DNA of 33,985 bases, from contig JBFWYO010000055.1 of assembly GCA_050186335.1 (NCBI GenBank), forward strand, positions 1 through 33,985, in the 5' to 3' direction. Positions 10,469 through 19,773 of the stretch are shown here, piece by piece. The notes under the pieces were generated by a model. The model was given only the letters and a program-made list of their open reading frames with translations. It did no database searches and was not told the origin of the DNA. The stretch is from JBFWYO01 sp050186335. Lineage in GTDB: Bacteria > Pseudomonadota > Alphaproteobacteria > Bin65. The first letter of the stretch is position 1; each line of letters opens with the position of its first letter. A program made the position numbers and the translations under genes.

Positions 10469-12223
10469 ATGGAAAGCGGATCTCAGCGCATGCCGGACGC
10501 CACAGGATTGATGACCGAGACGCCTGCCACCCAGCCGCGCGGCGAAAAGCGCCAGACCAGCCTGGCCGCGCGCGGCGAGCCGTTCGTCTGGCTGCTCGGC
10601 GGCGCGCTGGTGCTCGGCATCGTGATGATCGTGGGCTTTCTGGGCTTGGTACTGTGGAACGGCATCGCGACCTTCTATCCGAAGCCGATCTATGTGATTT
10701 CCACGACCGACGGCAAGCAGCTCGCCGGCGAGCTCACGCGCAGCGAAACCTATCGCCTCGGCGCCGAGCAGCTGGCCGCCCTGCCGGAACCCGTCCGTCA
10801 ACAGGTGCTGGCGAACGACGGGCGGGCGCAGCGCAACCTGTACCGGATCGGCAATTTCGATCTCTACAACGAGGATTTCCGCTGGGTGCCGGCGTACAAT
10901 CTCGCCAAGGCGGAAACGCCGGCGGGATTCTATTTCGTCGAGCGCCTGGAATGGGGCCCGTTCATCGGCCGCATCAAGGGCCTGAGCCTGGACGGCAAGA
11001 CCGTCGCGGGCGAAACGCTCGATCGCGCCTTGCTGAACGATGCGCACGCGGCGGCGCGCAAGCGCTACCGGCAGATCCTGGCGATCGAACACGACGAGAT
11101 CGGCGCGGTCAATCATCGGCTGAACGGCGAACGCCTGCGCTTGCGCCGGGCCGAGCTGCGCTACGGCATCGATTCGCCGGACTATAACCGCGTCAAGGCC
11201 GAAACCGATGCGGTGCGCGCCGCAAGCGAAAAGGATTACGCGCGGCTGACCGAAGCCGCCAACAAGGTCAAGGCCGACGATGCCAAGTATACCATCACGT
11301 TCGTCGAGATCGGCGGCCGCGAGAAGACCGCGAAGCTGTCCGAAGTGGTTCGCCTGTACGACGCCAACGTCCTCGGCGTCGGCCAGCAGCTCGGCGTGTA
11401 TTTCAGCCGCTGGTTCGAATTCCTGACCGAGTCGCCGCGCGAAGCCAACACCGAAGGCGGCGTATGGCCGGCGATCTTCGGCACCTTCGCCATGACGCTG
11501 CTGATGGTCATCGTGGTAGCGCCGTTCGGCGTGATCACCGCGCTGTATTTGCGCGAGTACGCCAAGCAGGGTCGTCTGGTCTCGATCGTGCGCATTTCGG
11601 TCAACAACCTGGCCGGGGTGCCGTCGATCGTCTACGGCGTGTTCGGGCTCGGATTTTTTGCCTACGTGGTCGGCGGCTCGATCGATCAGCTGTTCTATCC
11701 GGAGCGCCTGCCCAATCCGACCTTCGGCACCGGCGGATTGCTGTGGTCGGCGCTCACGCTGGCCATCCTGACCGTGCCCGTGGTCATCGTCGCGACCGAG
11801 GAGGCGCTAGCGGCCGTGCCGCGCTCGATGCGCGAGGGCTCGCTCGCGTGCGGCGCCTCCAAATGGCAAACCATCCGCCGCATCGTCCTGCCGCGCGCCA
11901 TGCCCGGCATCATGACCGGGCTTATTCTGGCGATGGCCCGCGGCGCCGGCGAAGTGGCGCCGTTGATGCTGGTCGGCGTGGTCAAGCTGGCGCCCGAATT
12001 GCCGATCGACGGGTTCGCCCCGTTCATCCACTTCGAGCGCAGCTTCATGCATCTGGGCTTCCACATCTTCGACGTCGGCTTCCAGTCGCGCAATTCGGAA
12101 GCCGCCCAGCCGATGGTGTTCGTCACCACCCTGCTGCTGATCGTGCTGATCGCCGCCATGAACATGGCCGCGATCGTCATCCGCAATCGCCTGCGCCGGA
12201 AGATGACCGGCGGCGCGTTTTAA
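10469..12223 (+). CDS. pstA: Phosphate ABC transporter permease PstA, long form
   Basis: This is the second channel subunit of the Pst transporter. It has 584 residues, about twice the common length. A first hydrophobic helix (about residues 35-58) is followed by roughly 275 residues outside the membrane, including a charged stretch with coiled-coil character (around ARKRYRQILAIEHDE). The permease core starts near residue 335 (GTFAMTLLMVIVVAPFG), and the ATPase-docking EAA loop is near 444 (EEALAAVPRSMREGSLACGA). The start is uncertain: the ATG at 10469 follows the pstC stop by one base, while in-frame ATGs at 10490 and 10511 would shorten the tail by 7 or 14 residues. Paired enlargement of PstA and PstC suggests that the inserted parts contact each other or a common partner. 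Confidence 0.92.
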   Translation: MESGSQRMPDATGLMTETPATQPRGEKRQTSLAARGEPFVWLLGGALVLGIVMIVGFLGLVLWNGIATFYPKPIYVISTTDGKQLAGELTRSETYRLGAEQLAALPEPVRQQVLANDGRAQRNLYRIGNFDLYNEDFRWVPAYNLAKAETPAGFYFVERLEWGPFIGRIKGLSLDGKTVAGETLDRALLNDAHAAARKRYRQILAIEHDEIGAVNHRLNGERLRLRRAELRYGIDSPDYNRVKAETDAVRAASEKDYARLTEAANKVKADDAKYTITFVEIGGREKTAKLSEVVRLYDANVLGVGQQLGVYFSRWFEFLTESPREANTEGGVWPAIFGTFAMTLLMVIVVAPFGVITALYLREYAKQGRLVSIVRISVNNLAGVPSIVYGVFGLGFFAYVVGGSIDQLFYPERLPNPTFGTGGLLWSALTLAILTVPVVIVATEEALAAVPRSMREGSLACGASKWQTIRRIVLPRAMPGIMTGLILAMARGAGEVAPLMLVGVVKLAPELPIDGFAPFIHFERSFMHLGFHIFDVGFQSRNSEAAQPMVFVTTLLLIVLIAAMNMAAIVIRNRLRRKMTGGAF

Positions 12224-12237
12224 TCGGAACCGTAACC

Positions 12238-13062
<825 letters not shown>

Positions 13063-13088
13063 TCCAGGCTGCGAACAGGAAGCACATC

Positions 13089-13862
13089 ATGGCGGAACAT
13101 ATCGTCAAGGCCTTCGACAACCAGCTGCTCCGTCTCGAGGACGCGGTCACTCGCATGGGTGGGCTTTCCGAGGCGGCGCTGATGAACGCCATCCAGGCGG
13201 TCACCATGCGCGATACCGCGCTGGCGACCGTCACGGTCCAGAACGACACCAAGATCGACGAATTGCAGCGCGAGATCAACGATCTGGCCCTGCGCATCCT
13301 GGCGCTGCGCCAGCCGATGGCAAGCGATCTGCGCACCATTCTGGCGACCATCTCGATTGCCGGCGATCTCGAGCGCATTGCCGATTACGCGGCCAACGTG
13401 GCCAAGCGCTCGATCGCGCTCAATCAGCAGGCGCCGGTGCGTCCGGTCGGCGGCATTCCGCGCATGGCCGCGCGCGCTCAGGGCATGATCAAGGACGTGC
13501 TCGACGCCTACGCCGACCGCGACGCGGAAAAGGCGATGGCGGTCTGGCAGCAGGACGAGGCGCTCGACGAGCTCTACACCAGTTTGTTCCGCGAGCTGCT
13601 CACCTACATGATGGAAGATCCCCGCGCGATCACGCCGTGCACGCATCTGCTGTTCATCGCCAAGAACATCGAGCGCATCGGCGATCACGCCACCAACATC
13701 GCCGAGAACATCTACTTTATGGTCAAGGGCACGCCGCTGCTGGCGCACCGGCCGAAAGGCTCGGACGAGACGATTACGACGTTCAATCCGGCGCCGCCCA
13801 CGGCCGCGAAGCCGCGCGTGCGCCGACCCCGCCGGGCGGCAAAACCGACATCGGAGGAATAA
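13089..13862 (+). CDS. phoU: Phosphate transport regulator PhoU
   Basis: PhoU is a cytoplasmic all-helical protein that keeps PhoR in its inhibitory state when phosphate is plentiful and tempers Pst activity. The 257-residue protein has two related three-helix repeats, each with the family's metal-binding type motif: GDLERIADYAANVAKR in the first and NIERIGDHATNIAENI in the second. A basic Pro/Arg/Lys-rich tail of about 25 residues follows (KPRVRRPRRAAKPTSEE), longer than in most PhoU proteins. AGGAAG lies shortly before the ATG at 13089. The gene sits between pstB and phoB, three bases ahead of the phoB start. Confidence 0.96.
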   Translation: MAEHIVKAFDNQLLRLEDAVTRMGGLSEAALMNAIQAVTMRDTALATVTVQNDTKIDELQREINDLALRILALRQPMASDLRTILATISIAGDLERIADYAANVAKRSIALNQQAPVRPVGGIPRMAARAQGMIKDVLDAYADRDAEKAMAVWQQDEALDELYTSLFRELLTYMMEDPRAITPCTHLLFIAKNIERIGDHATNIAENIYFMVKGTPLLAHRPKGSDETITTFNPAPPTAAKPRVRRPRRAAKPTSEE

Positions 13863-13865
13863 GAC

Positions 13866-14555
13866 GTGAAACCACGGGTCCTCGTCATCGAAGACGACCG
13901 GGCGATCGTAACCTTGCTGCAGTACAATCTCGAAAAAGCCGGCTACGACGTGGCCGTGGCGATGGACGGCGAAGAGGCGCTGATCGCCGCCGCCGAGCGC
14001 AAGCCCGACGCGGTGGTGCTCGATTGGATGCTGCCGGGCATGTCCGGCATCGACGTGTGCCGCCAACTGCGCCGCAACGCTGGCACCAAGGACGTGCCGG
14101 TCATCATGGTCACCGCCAAGGCGGAAGAGGGCGACAAGATCCGCGGCCTGGACAGCGGCGCCGACGATTACGTCGCCAAGCCGTTCTCGCCGGCCGAACT
14201 GGTCGCCCGCGTGCGCGCCATGCTGCGCCGCGCGCGGCCGGCCTTCTCCAGCGATGCGCTGATGTTCGCCGACATCAAGATGGATCTGGTCGCGCACAAG
14301 GTGTTTCGCGGCGACGGGCCGGTTCATCTGGGGCCGACCGAATTCCGCCTGCTGCGCCATTTCATGGAAAACCCGCGCCGCGTGTTCACCCGCGAGCAGC
14401 TGCTCGATGCGGTCTGGGGCCACGACGTCTATGTCGAGCCGCGCACCGTCGACGTGCATATCCGCCGCCTGCGCAAGGCGCTCAACGCCAAGGACTCATC
14501 GGACATTATCCGCACCGTGCGGTCCGCCGGTTATGCGCTCGATACCGACGCGTAA
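13866..14555 (+). CDS. phoB: Phosphate regulon response regulator PhoB
   Basis: PhoB is the DNA-binding response regulator phosphorylated by PhoR; it binds Pho boxes such as the one before pstS. The 229-residue protein has a receiver domain with acidic pair E9/D10, phosphoacceptor D53 in VVLDWMLPGM, the conserved Thr/Ala region (IMVTAKAEE) and lysine in YVAKPFSP. The C-terminal winged-helix domain shows LGPTEFRLLRHFM, RVFTREQLLDAVWG and VDVHIRRLRKAL, as in OmpR/PhoB proteins. The start is GTG at 13866, supported by GGAGGA (13853-13858) inside the end of phoU, so the two genes are probably translated in tandem. It ends seven bases before the convergent permease stop, with no recognisable terminator in the gap. 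Confidence 0.96.
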   Translation: MKPRVLVIEDDRAIVTLLQYNLEKAGYDVAVAMDGEEALIAAAERKPDAVVLDWMLPGMSGIDVCRQLRRNAGTKDVPVIMVTAKAEEGDKIRGLDSGADDYVAKPFSPAELVARVRAMLRRARPAFSSDALMFADIKMDLVAHKVFRGDGPVHLGPTEFRLLRHFMENPRRVFTREQLLDAVWGHDVYVEPRTVDVHIRRLRKALNAKDSSDIIRTVRSAGYALDTDA

Positions 14556-14562
14556 GACGCCG

Positions 14563-15777
14563 TCACGGCAAGGCGAGATTCACGATCAGCAATGCGATGC
14601 AACTCACGCAGCCCACGATCGGCGCCCATAGCGGCACCTGCAGCGCGGGCGGCGTTTGCGCCGGCCGCGTTTTCAACCGCCATAACGCGGCGTTGACGAG
14701 TGCGAACACGCTCAGGGTTATGAAACTCGTCGCCGCCACCAGATTCTCGAACGGCACGAGCAGCGCGGCCGCCAGCACGGCAGCGCCGGCCACGATTGTC
14801 GCCGCAAGCGGCACGTGCGACACGGGGTTGACCTTGCCGAACTGCCGCGGCGCCAGGCCCCGCCTGGCCATGCCGTAGAGCAGGCGGGCGATCAAGATGA
14901 TGTGCGCGATGATGCCGTTGGCCAGTCCGAACAGCGCCACGGCGGCGAAGCCCGATTTGCACGGCAGCCCGGCGCGTTCGACGACCAGGCAGAGCGGCGC
15001 CGCGGCCTCGGCCAGAATCGCCGGCGCGATCGTCAGCACCGCGACCAGCGCCACCAGCACATAGATCACCGCGGCCAGGGCTACGGACAGCAACATGGCG
15101 CGCGGCAAGGTACGCTCGGGCCGCTTGGTTTCCTCGGCCATGTTGGCCAGAGTCTCGAAACCCAGATAGGCGAAGAAGGCGGTAAACGCGCCGCCCAATG
15201 CGACGCCGAGTGCGGCTGTATCCTTGGGAATCATTTCGCCGATACGCGTCGGCAGCGTGCCCAGCGCATCGAACCCGACCACGATGACGAACACCAGGCC
15301 CGCCAGCTCGATCACGGTGCAGATCGCCACCGCTACGGCGCTGGTGCGCACGCCGATCGCGGCGATCAAAGTGAAGAATGAAACCGACGCCGCGATCAAC
15401 AGCGCGTCGGGTAAGTCGACATATTCGCGCATGTAACCCGCGCCGCCTTTTGCCAGCGTCGCGGCACCGACGAGCGTCGCCAGCACAAGCGCGATACCGA
15501 CCGCCGCCGAAAGCGGCCGAATCCCGAACGCGTTGTCCACATAAGCGACTTCCGCCGCCGCTTCCGGATAGCGGGCGACCAGTTCGGCGAAGGACAGGCC
15601 GGTGATCCCGGCCAACGCCGCGGCGAGCAGAAACGATAGCGGCGCGGCCATGCCGGCTTCGCCGGCCACCTGGCCGATCAGCACGTAGATTCCGGCGCCG
15701 ACGATCATGCCGAGGCCGTAAAGCACCAGCACGCCCAGGCCCAAGGTGCGGCGCAAGCCCGCGGCCGGCTGGTTCAT
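14563..15777 (-). CDS. APC-family amino-acid permease
   Basis: A 404-residue inner-membrane transporter of the amino acid-polyamine-organocation family. The first helix has the family's substrate-binding signature, GLGMIVGAGIYVLIG, and the loop between later helices shows EETKRPERTLPRAMLLS, also typical. About eleven to twelve hydrophobic helices are visible, with hardly any soluble tail. Its ATG overlaps the stop of the upstream acyl-CoA synthetase/acetyltransferase gene in the sequence ATGA (15774-15777), so the two are cotranslated and probably functionally linked. An upstream in-frame extension to 15948 is only the other frame of that gene. The substrate cannot be told; small neutral or cationic amino acids are possible. 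Confidence 0.9.
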   Translation of the reverse strand: MNQPAAGLRRTLGLGVLVLYGLGMIVGAGIYVLIGQVAGEAGMAAPLSFLLAAALAGITGLSFAELVARYPEAAAEVAYVDNAFGIRPLSAAVGIALVLATLVGAATLAKGGAGYMREYVDLPDALLIAASVSFFTLIAAIGVRTSAVAVAICTVIELAGLVFVIVVGFDALGTLPTRIGEMIPKDTAALGVALGGAFTAFFAYLGFETLANMAEETKRPERTLPRAMLLSVALAAVIYVLVALVAVLTIAPAILAEAAAPLCLVVERAGLPCKSGFAAVALFGLANGIIAHIILIARLLYGMARRGLAPRQFGKVNPVSHVPLAATIVAGAAVLAAALLVPFENLVAATSFITLSVFALVNAALWRLKTRPAQTPPALQVPLWAPIVGCVSCIALLIVNLALP

Positions 15778-18458
15778 AGGCGCAGGGTCACGATGCGCAG
15801 GCTGCCGTCGTCGGGCGCCTGGGCGACGGTGAAGCCCAGATCGCGCGATAGTTTCAGCATCGGCTGGTTGTCCGCCAATACGTAGCCGAAGATTTCCTTC
15901 AGGCCGCGCGCCCGGGCGTAATCGATGATCTTGTTCATCATCAGCCATCCGCGCCCGCGCGCCTTTTCCTCGCTGCGCACGATCACGGCAAATTCCGCCC
16001 GGGTGAAATCGGGGTCGGCGGAAATCCGGCAGATGCCGTGCAGGCCGGATTTGCCCGGCGGGCCGGGATCGGCCAGCACCAGCGCCATCTGCCGGTCGTA
16101 ATCGATTTGCGTCAGCCGCGCCGCCATTTCGTGGGTCATGGTCTTGATCGGCGCCATGAAGCGCAGGCGAATATCGTTGGGCGACAGCCGCTCGAACGCT
16201 TCGACGAGCTTCGGCTCGTCCTCGGGCAGGATCGGGCGCAGCGTCAGCTTCATGCCGTCCGCCGTGACCACGGTTTCTTCAAGCTCGGACGGATACGGCC
16301 GGATGGCGAAGCGATGGGTCGGATCGCGATGCTGGCGCGGGCGCACGCGGATGCGCGCGTCCAGTGCAATTACGCCCTTGTCGTCGGCCAGCAGCGGGTT
16401 GATGTCCAATTCGGCAATCTCAGGCAGGTCGGCCGCCAACTGCGAGAGTTTCACCAGGGTCAGCGCAACCTCGTCGAGCGCCGCCGCTTTCCGGTCGCGA
16501 AAGCCCTGCAGCAGGCGGTGGATGCGCGTGCGGCCCATGAGCTCGTGCGCCAAGGTCAGGTTCAGCGGCGGCAAGGCGACCGCTCGGTCGCCGACGATTT
16601 CGGCCGAGACGCCGCCCTGGCCGAACAGCACCACCGGGCCGAACGTGCGGTCGTCCGTCAAGCCCAGGATAAGTTCATAGGCACCGGGACGCCGGATCAT
16701 GGTTTGCACGGTGAAACCGTCGATGTGCGCGTCCGGCTGCATTTCGGCCACGCGCGCCAGCATGGTTTCGGCTGCGCGCTGCACGGAAGCCGCATCGTTC
16801 AAATCGAGCGCCACGCCGCCGACATCCGACTTGTGCAGGATGTCGCGCGACAGGATTTTCAGCGCCACCGGGAAGCCGATCGAGATCGCCGTGGCCACCG
16901 CTTCGCCCGGCGTCTTGGCCGTCTCGGTGCGCGCGACCGGAATCCGATAGGCGCTCAGGACGGCCTTGGCCTCCGGCTCGTTCAGCCAGGCGCGTTTTTG
17001 GCGCAAGGCGCCGGCGATGATATCGCGCACGGCTTGCCGGTCGGGCGCGAACAGTTCGGGCAGCGAGGGTGGCGTCTGCATCAGCGCCGTCTGGGCGCGG
17101 CGGTAGGTGGTCAGATAGGAATGCGCGCGCACGGCCTGGTCGGGCGTATCGAAGGTCGGCACGCGCGCCGCGGCGAACAGGTCGCGCGCCGCTTTCGCGG
17201 TTTCGCTGCCGCCTAGCCACGACGTCAGCAATAATTTCCGTTCCACCACTTTCGATTTCAGCACCGCCTCGGCGGCGTCGGTGCTTGAGGCCAGCGCGGT
17301 CGGTGCGTACATCACCAATATCGAGGGCAGCGCCGGATCGTCGGCCAGCGCGTCGAGTGCCGCGCGGTAACGCTCGCCCGGAGCGTCGCCGATGATGTCG
17401 ATCGGGTTGGCCTTCGACCAGGTGGACGGCAACACGGCGTCGAGCTTAGCGCGTGTCGCCGGCGAGAGGGTTGCCAGCTGGCCGCCGAGATCGATCAGCG
17501 TGTCGGTGGCGATCACGCCGATGCCGCCGCCATTGGTTAGAATCGTCAGCGCATCGCCGAGCGGCGGACGCGCCAGCGCCAAAATGCCGGCCGCATCGAA
17601 CAGCCCGGCGATGTCGAACACGCGCACGAAACCCGCGCGGCGGAACGCGGCGTCGTAGACGACATCGCGTCCGGCCATCGCGCCTGTGTGCGACGCCGCC
17701 GCGCTGGCGGCCGCCGCGTGCCGGCCGGATTTCAGCACCACCACCGGCTTGGAGCGCGCCGCGGCACGCGCCGCCGACATGAATTTGCGCGATGCGGTGA
17801 TCGCCTCGATGTACAGCAAAATCGATTTTGTCGTCGGGTCCTGCGCCAGATAGTCCAGCACGTCGCCGAAATCCACGTCGGCCATGTTGCCCATGGACAC
17901 GAACTGGGAAAATCCCAGGCCCCGGTCGCGCGCCCAATCCAGCACCGAGGTCAAGACTGCCCCCGATTGCCCGACGAAGGCGACATTGCCCGGCAACGCG
18001 TGCCCGGGCGCGAACGAGACGTTGAGGCCCAGATTGGGCAGCAGCAGGCCGACGCAGTTCGGCCCGAGAATGCGCAACAAATGCGGCCGCGCCTGATCCA
18101 GCATCGCCTGCTTGCGCGCGCGGCCCGCATCGGTGCCGGCTTCGTCGAAACCGGCGGTCACCACGACCGCGGCCTTGGTGCCCTTGCGGCCCAAGGCACC
18201 GATCAAATCGGGCACGGTTTCGCTCGGCGTGGCGATCACGGCTAAATCCGGAGCCGCCGGCAGCGCTTCGACGCTGCGATAGCAGGCATGGCCGAAAACG
18301 CTCTCCCGTTTTTGATTGATCAGATACACCGGGCCCTTGAAACCGCCGCTCAGCGCGTTGCGCGTGATCTGCCCGCCGACTCCCTGCGCGCGTTCGCTGG
18401 CGCCGATGATGGCGACCGAGGCGGGCGCGAACATGCGATCCAGATTGCGGATGGTCAT
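15774..18458 (-). CDS. NDP-forming acyl-CoA synthetase fused to a GNAT acetyltransferase (PatZ/Pat-like)
   Basis: An 894-residue cytoplasmic protein of the class of protein lysine acetyltransferases known as Pat, PatZ or YfiQ. The CoA-binding domain comes first (SVAIIGASERAQGVGG). A succinyl-CoA-synthetase-like domain follows with histidine H257 in SHTGAMAG; this His is the phosphorylated residue in active ADP-forming acetyl-CoA synthetases and is kept here. An ATP-grasp domain starts near residue 500 (FPVALKILSRDILHKSD). The GNAT domain fills about 730-894 (LTLRPILPEDEP to the acetyl-CoA-binding segment EKARGRGWLMMNKIIDYAR). In studied members the GNAT part acetylates acetyl-CoA synthetase and other enzymes, while the synthetase part senses acyl-CoA. 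No strong ribosome binding site is seen. The gene overlaps the permease gene by four bases. Confidence 0.9.
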   Translation of the reverse strand: MTIRNLDRMFAPASVAIIGASERAQGVGGQITRNALSGGFKGPVYLINQKRESVFGHACYRSVEALPAAPDLAVIATPSETVPDLIGALGRKGTKAAVVVTAGFDEAGTDAGRARKQAMLDQARPHLLRILGPNCVGLLLPNLGLNVSFAPGHALPGNVAFVGQSGAVLTSVLDWARDRGLGFSQFVSMGNMADVDFGDVLDYLAQDPTTKSILLYIEAITASRKFMSAARAAARSKPVVVLKSGRHAAAASAAASHTGAMAGRDVVYDAAFRRAGFVRVFDIAGLFDAAGILALARPPLGDALTILTNGGGIGVIATDTLIDLGGQLATLSPATRAKLDAVLPSTWSKANPIDIIGDAPGERYRAALDALADDPALPSILVMYAPTALASSTDAAEAVLKSKVVERKLLLTSWLGGSETAKAARDLFAAARVPTFDTPDQAVRAHSYLTTYRRAQTALMQTPPSLPELFAPDRQAVRDIIAGALRQKRAWLNEPEAKAVLSAYRIPVARTETAKTPGEAVATAISIGFPVALKILSRDILHKSDVGGVALDLNDAASVQRAAETMLARVAEMQPDAHIDGFTVQTMIRRPGAYELILGLTDDRTFGPVVLFGQGGVSAEIVGDRAVALPPLNLTLAHELMGRTRIHRLLQGFRDRKAAALDEVALTLVKLSQLAADLPEIAELDINPLLADDKGVIALDARIRVRPRQHRDPTHRFAIRPYPSELEETVVTADGMKLTLRPILPEDEPKLVEAFERLSPNDIRLRFMAPIKTMTHEMAARLTQIDYDRQMALVLADPGPPGKSGLHGICRISADPDFTRAEFAVIVRSEEKARGRGWLMMNKIIDYARARGLKEIFGYVLADNQPMLKLSRDLGFTVAQAPDDGSLRIVTLRL

Positions 18459-18566
18459 GGCGAACCGAAACCGGAACTAGCTGTTATCGGCTGCGGCGGA
18501 AGTGCCGGCCGGTCGTCGAGGGCGCGGGGCGTACGGCTTCGTCCCCTATCGAACATACTGAGAATA

Positions 18567-18593
18567 GCGCGCGGCGCGTATGATGCCGCGCGC
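18567..18593 (-). terminator. 9-bp perfect GC hairpin directly after the ald stop codon
   Basis: GCGCGCGGC (18567-18575) and GCCGCGCGC (18585-18593) are exact complements with a nine-base loop. On the minus strand the stem begins at the base right after the alanine dehydrogenase stop (18594-18596). No T-run follows, so it is either a Rho-assisted terminator, a 3' end protector, or an attenuating structure between ald and the acetyltransferase gene 109 bases on. Confidence 0.5.
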
Positions 18594-19712
18594 CTAATGC
18601 CGCAGCGCGATTTCGGCGGGCGTATAGTCCTTTTCCAGCGCTTCCGCGACCGCGCGGTAGGTCAGCTTGCCGCGGTGCACGTTCAGCCCGTCGCGCAAAT
18701 GCGGGTCGTCGGCGAGCGCCTTGGCGTAGCCCTTTTTGGCCAGCGCGAGAACGAACGGCAGCGTCGCGTTGTTGAGCGCGAAGGTCGAGGTGCGCGGCAC
18801 GGCGCCCGGCATGTTGGCCACGCAGTAATGCACGATGCCGTCGACCGTATAGGTCGGGTCGTCGTGCGTGGTCGGCCGGCTGGTCTCGAAGCAGCCGCCC
18901 TGGTCGATCGAGATGTCCACCAGCACCGAACCCGGGCGCATTTTCTTCAGGTGCTCGCGGCGCAGCAATTTCGGCGCGGCGGCGCCCGGCACCAGCACCG
19001 CGCCGATCACAAGATCGGCGTCGCTGACGTAATGCTCGATCGCATCGACGGTGGAAAAGATGGTGTTCAGCAAGCCGCCGAACTGCAGATCGAGCATCGC
19101 GAGCCGGTCGAGCGATTTGTCCAGCACGGTCACGAACGCTTCGCAGCCCATCGCCACGCGCGCGGCGTTGGTGCCCGCAACGCCGCCGCCGATCACCAGA
19201 ACCTTGCCGGGGGCAACGCCAGGCACGCCGCCCAGCAGCATGCCGGACCCGCCCTGCTCCTTTTCCAGACAATGTGCGCCGACCTGGATCGCCATGCGCC
19301 CGGCCACCTCGCTCATCGGCGTCAGCAGCGGCAGGCCGCCCTTCTTGTCGGTCACGGTTTCATAGGCGATCGCGGTCACGCCGGATTTCAAGAGCCCGTC
19401 GGTCTGCACCGGATCCGGCGCCAGATGCAGATAGGTGAACAGCACCTGGCCGTCGCGCAGCATGGCGCACTCGTGCGGCTGCGGCTCCTTGACCTTGACC
19501 AGCAGTTCGGCGGCGTCGAACACCTCTTTGGCGGTCATGGCAATCGCGGCGCCGGCTGCGCGATAGGCGTCGTCGTCGAAGCCGATGCCGGCACCGGCCA
19601 TTGTCTCGACCGTCACGGTATGGCCGTTGTGCACCAGTTCGCGCACGCTCGACGGCACCAGACCGACGCGGTATTCGCGGGTTTTGACTTCCTTGGGAAC
19701 GCCGACGCGCAT
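18594..19712 (-). CDS. ald: Alanine dehydrogenase
   Basis: This enzyme reversibly oxidises L-alanine to pyruvate and ammonia with NAD. The 372-residue protein has the family's full length. It shows the N-terminal MRVGVPKEVKTREYRVGL, the catalytic lysine K75 in VKVKEPQ and histidine H96 in YLHLAPDP, the NAD-binding VLVIGGGVAGTNAARVA, and the late segment VANMPGAVPRTSTFALNNAT. The start at 19712 matches the normal N-terminus of the family; in-frame ATGs at 19727 and 19730 would add up to six residues. The gene lies 61 bases after the AmpG-like permease gene on the same strand and is followed by a strong hairpin. Its product, pyruvate, feeds acetyl-CoA, whose level the downstream PatZ-like protein may sense. 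Confidence 0.96.
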   Translation of the reverse strand: MRVGVPKEVKTREYRVGLVPSSVRELVHNGHTVTVETMAGAGIGFDDDAYRAAGAAIAMTAKEVFDAAELLVKVKEPQPHECAMLRDGQVLFTYLHLAPDPVQTDGLLKSGVTAIAYETVTDKKGGLPLLTPMSEVAGRMAIQVGAHCLEKEQGGSGMLLGGVPGVAPGKVLVIGGGVAGTNAARVAMGCEAFVTVLDKSLDRLAMLDLQFGGLLNTIFSTVDAIEHYVSDADLVIGAVLVPGAAAPKLLRREHLKKMRPGSVLVDISIDQGGCFETSRPTTHDDPTYTVDGIVHYCVANMPGAVPRTSTFALNNATLPFVLALAKKGYAKALADDPHLRDGLNVHRGKLTYRAVAEALEKDYTPAEIALRH

Positions 19713-19773
19713 GGCACGAAACCCCATCATGTGACCGCGCCACGCGGGAGGATGGCGGCGGCGGCAAAACCGG

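Noticed and set aside
14556..14562. Terminator between the convergent phoB and permease genes
   Set aside because: Only seven bases separate the stops and no hairpin with a T-run was found around them; termination must happen inside the opposing genes or by Rho.
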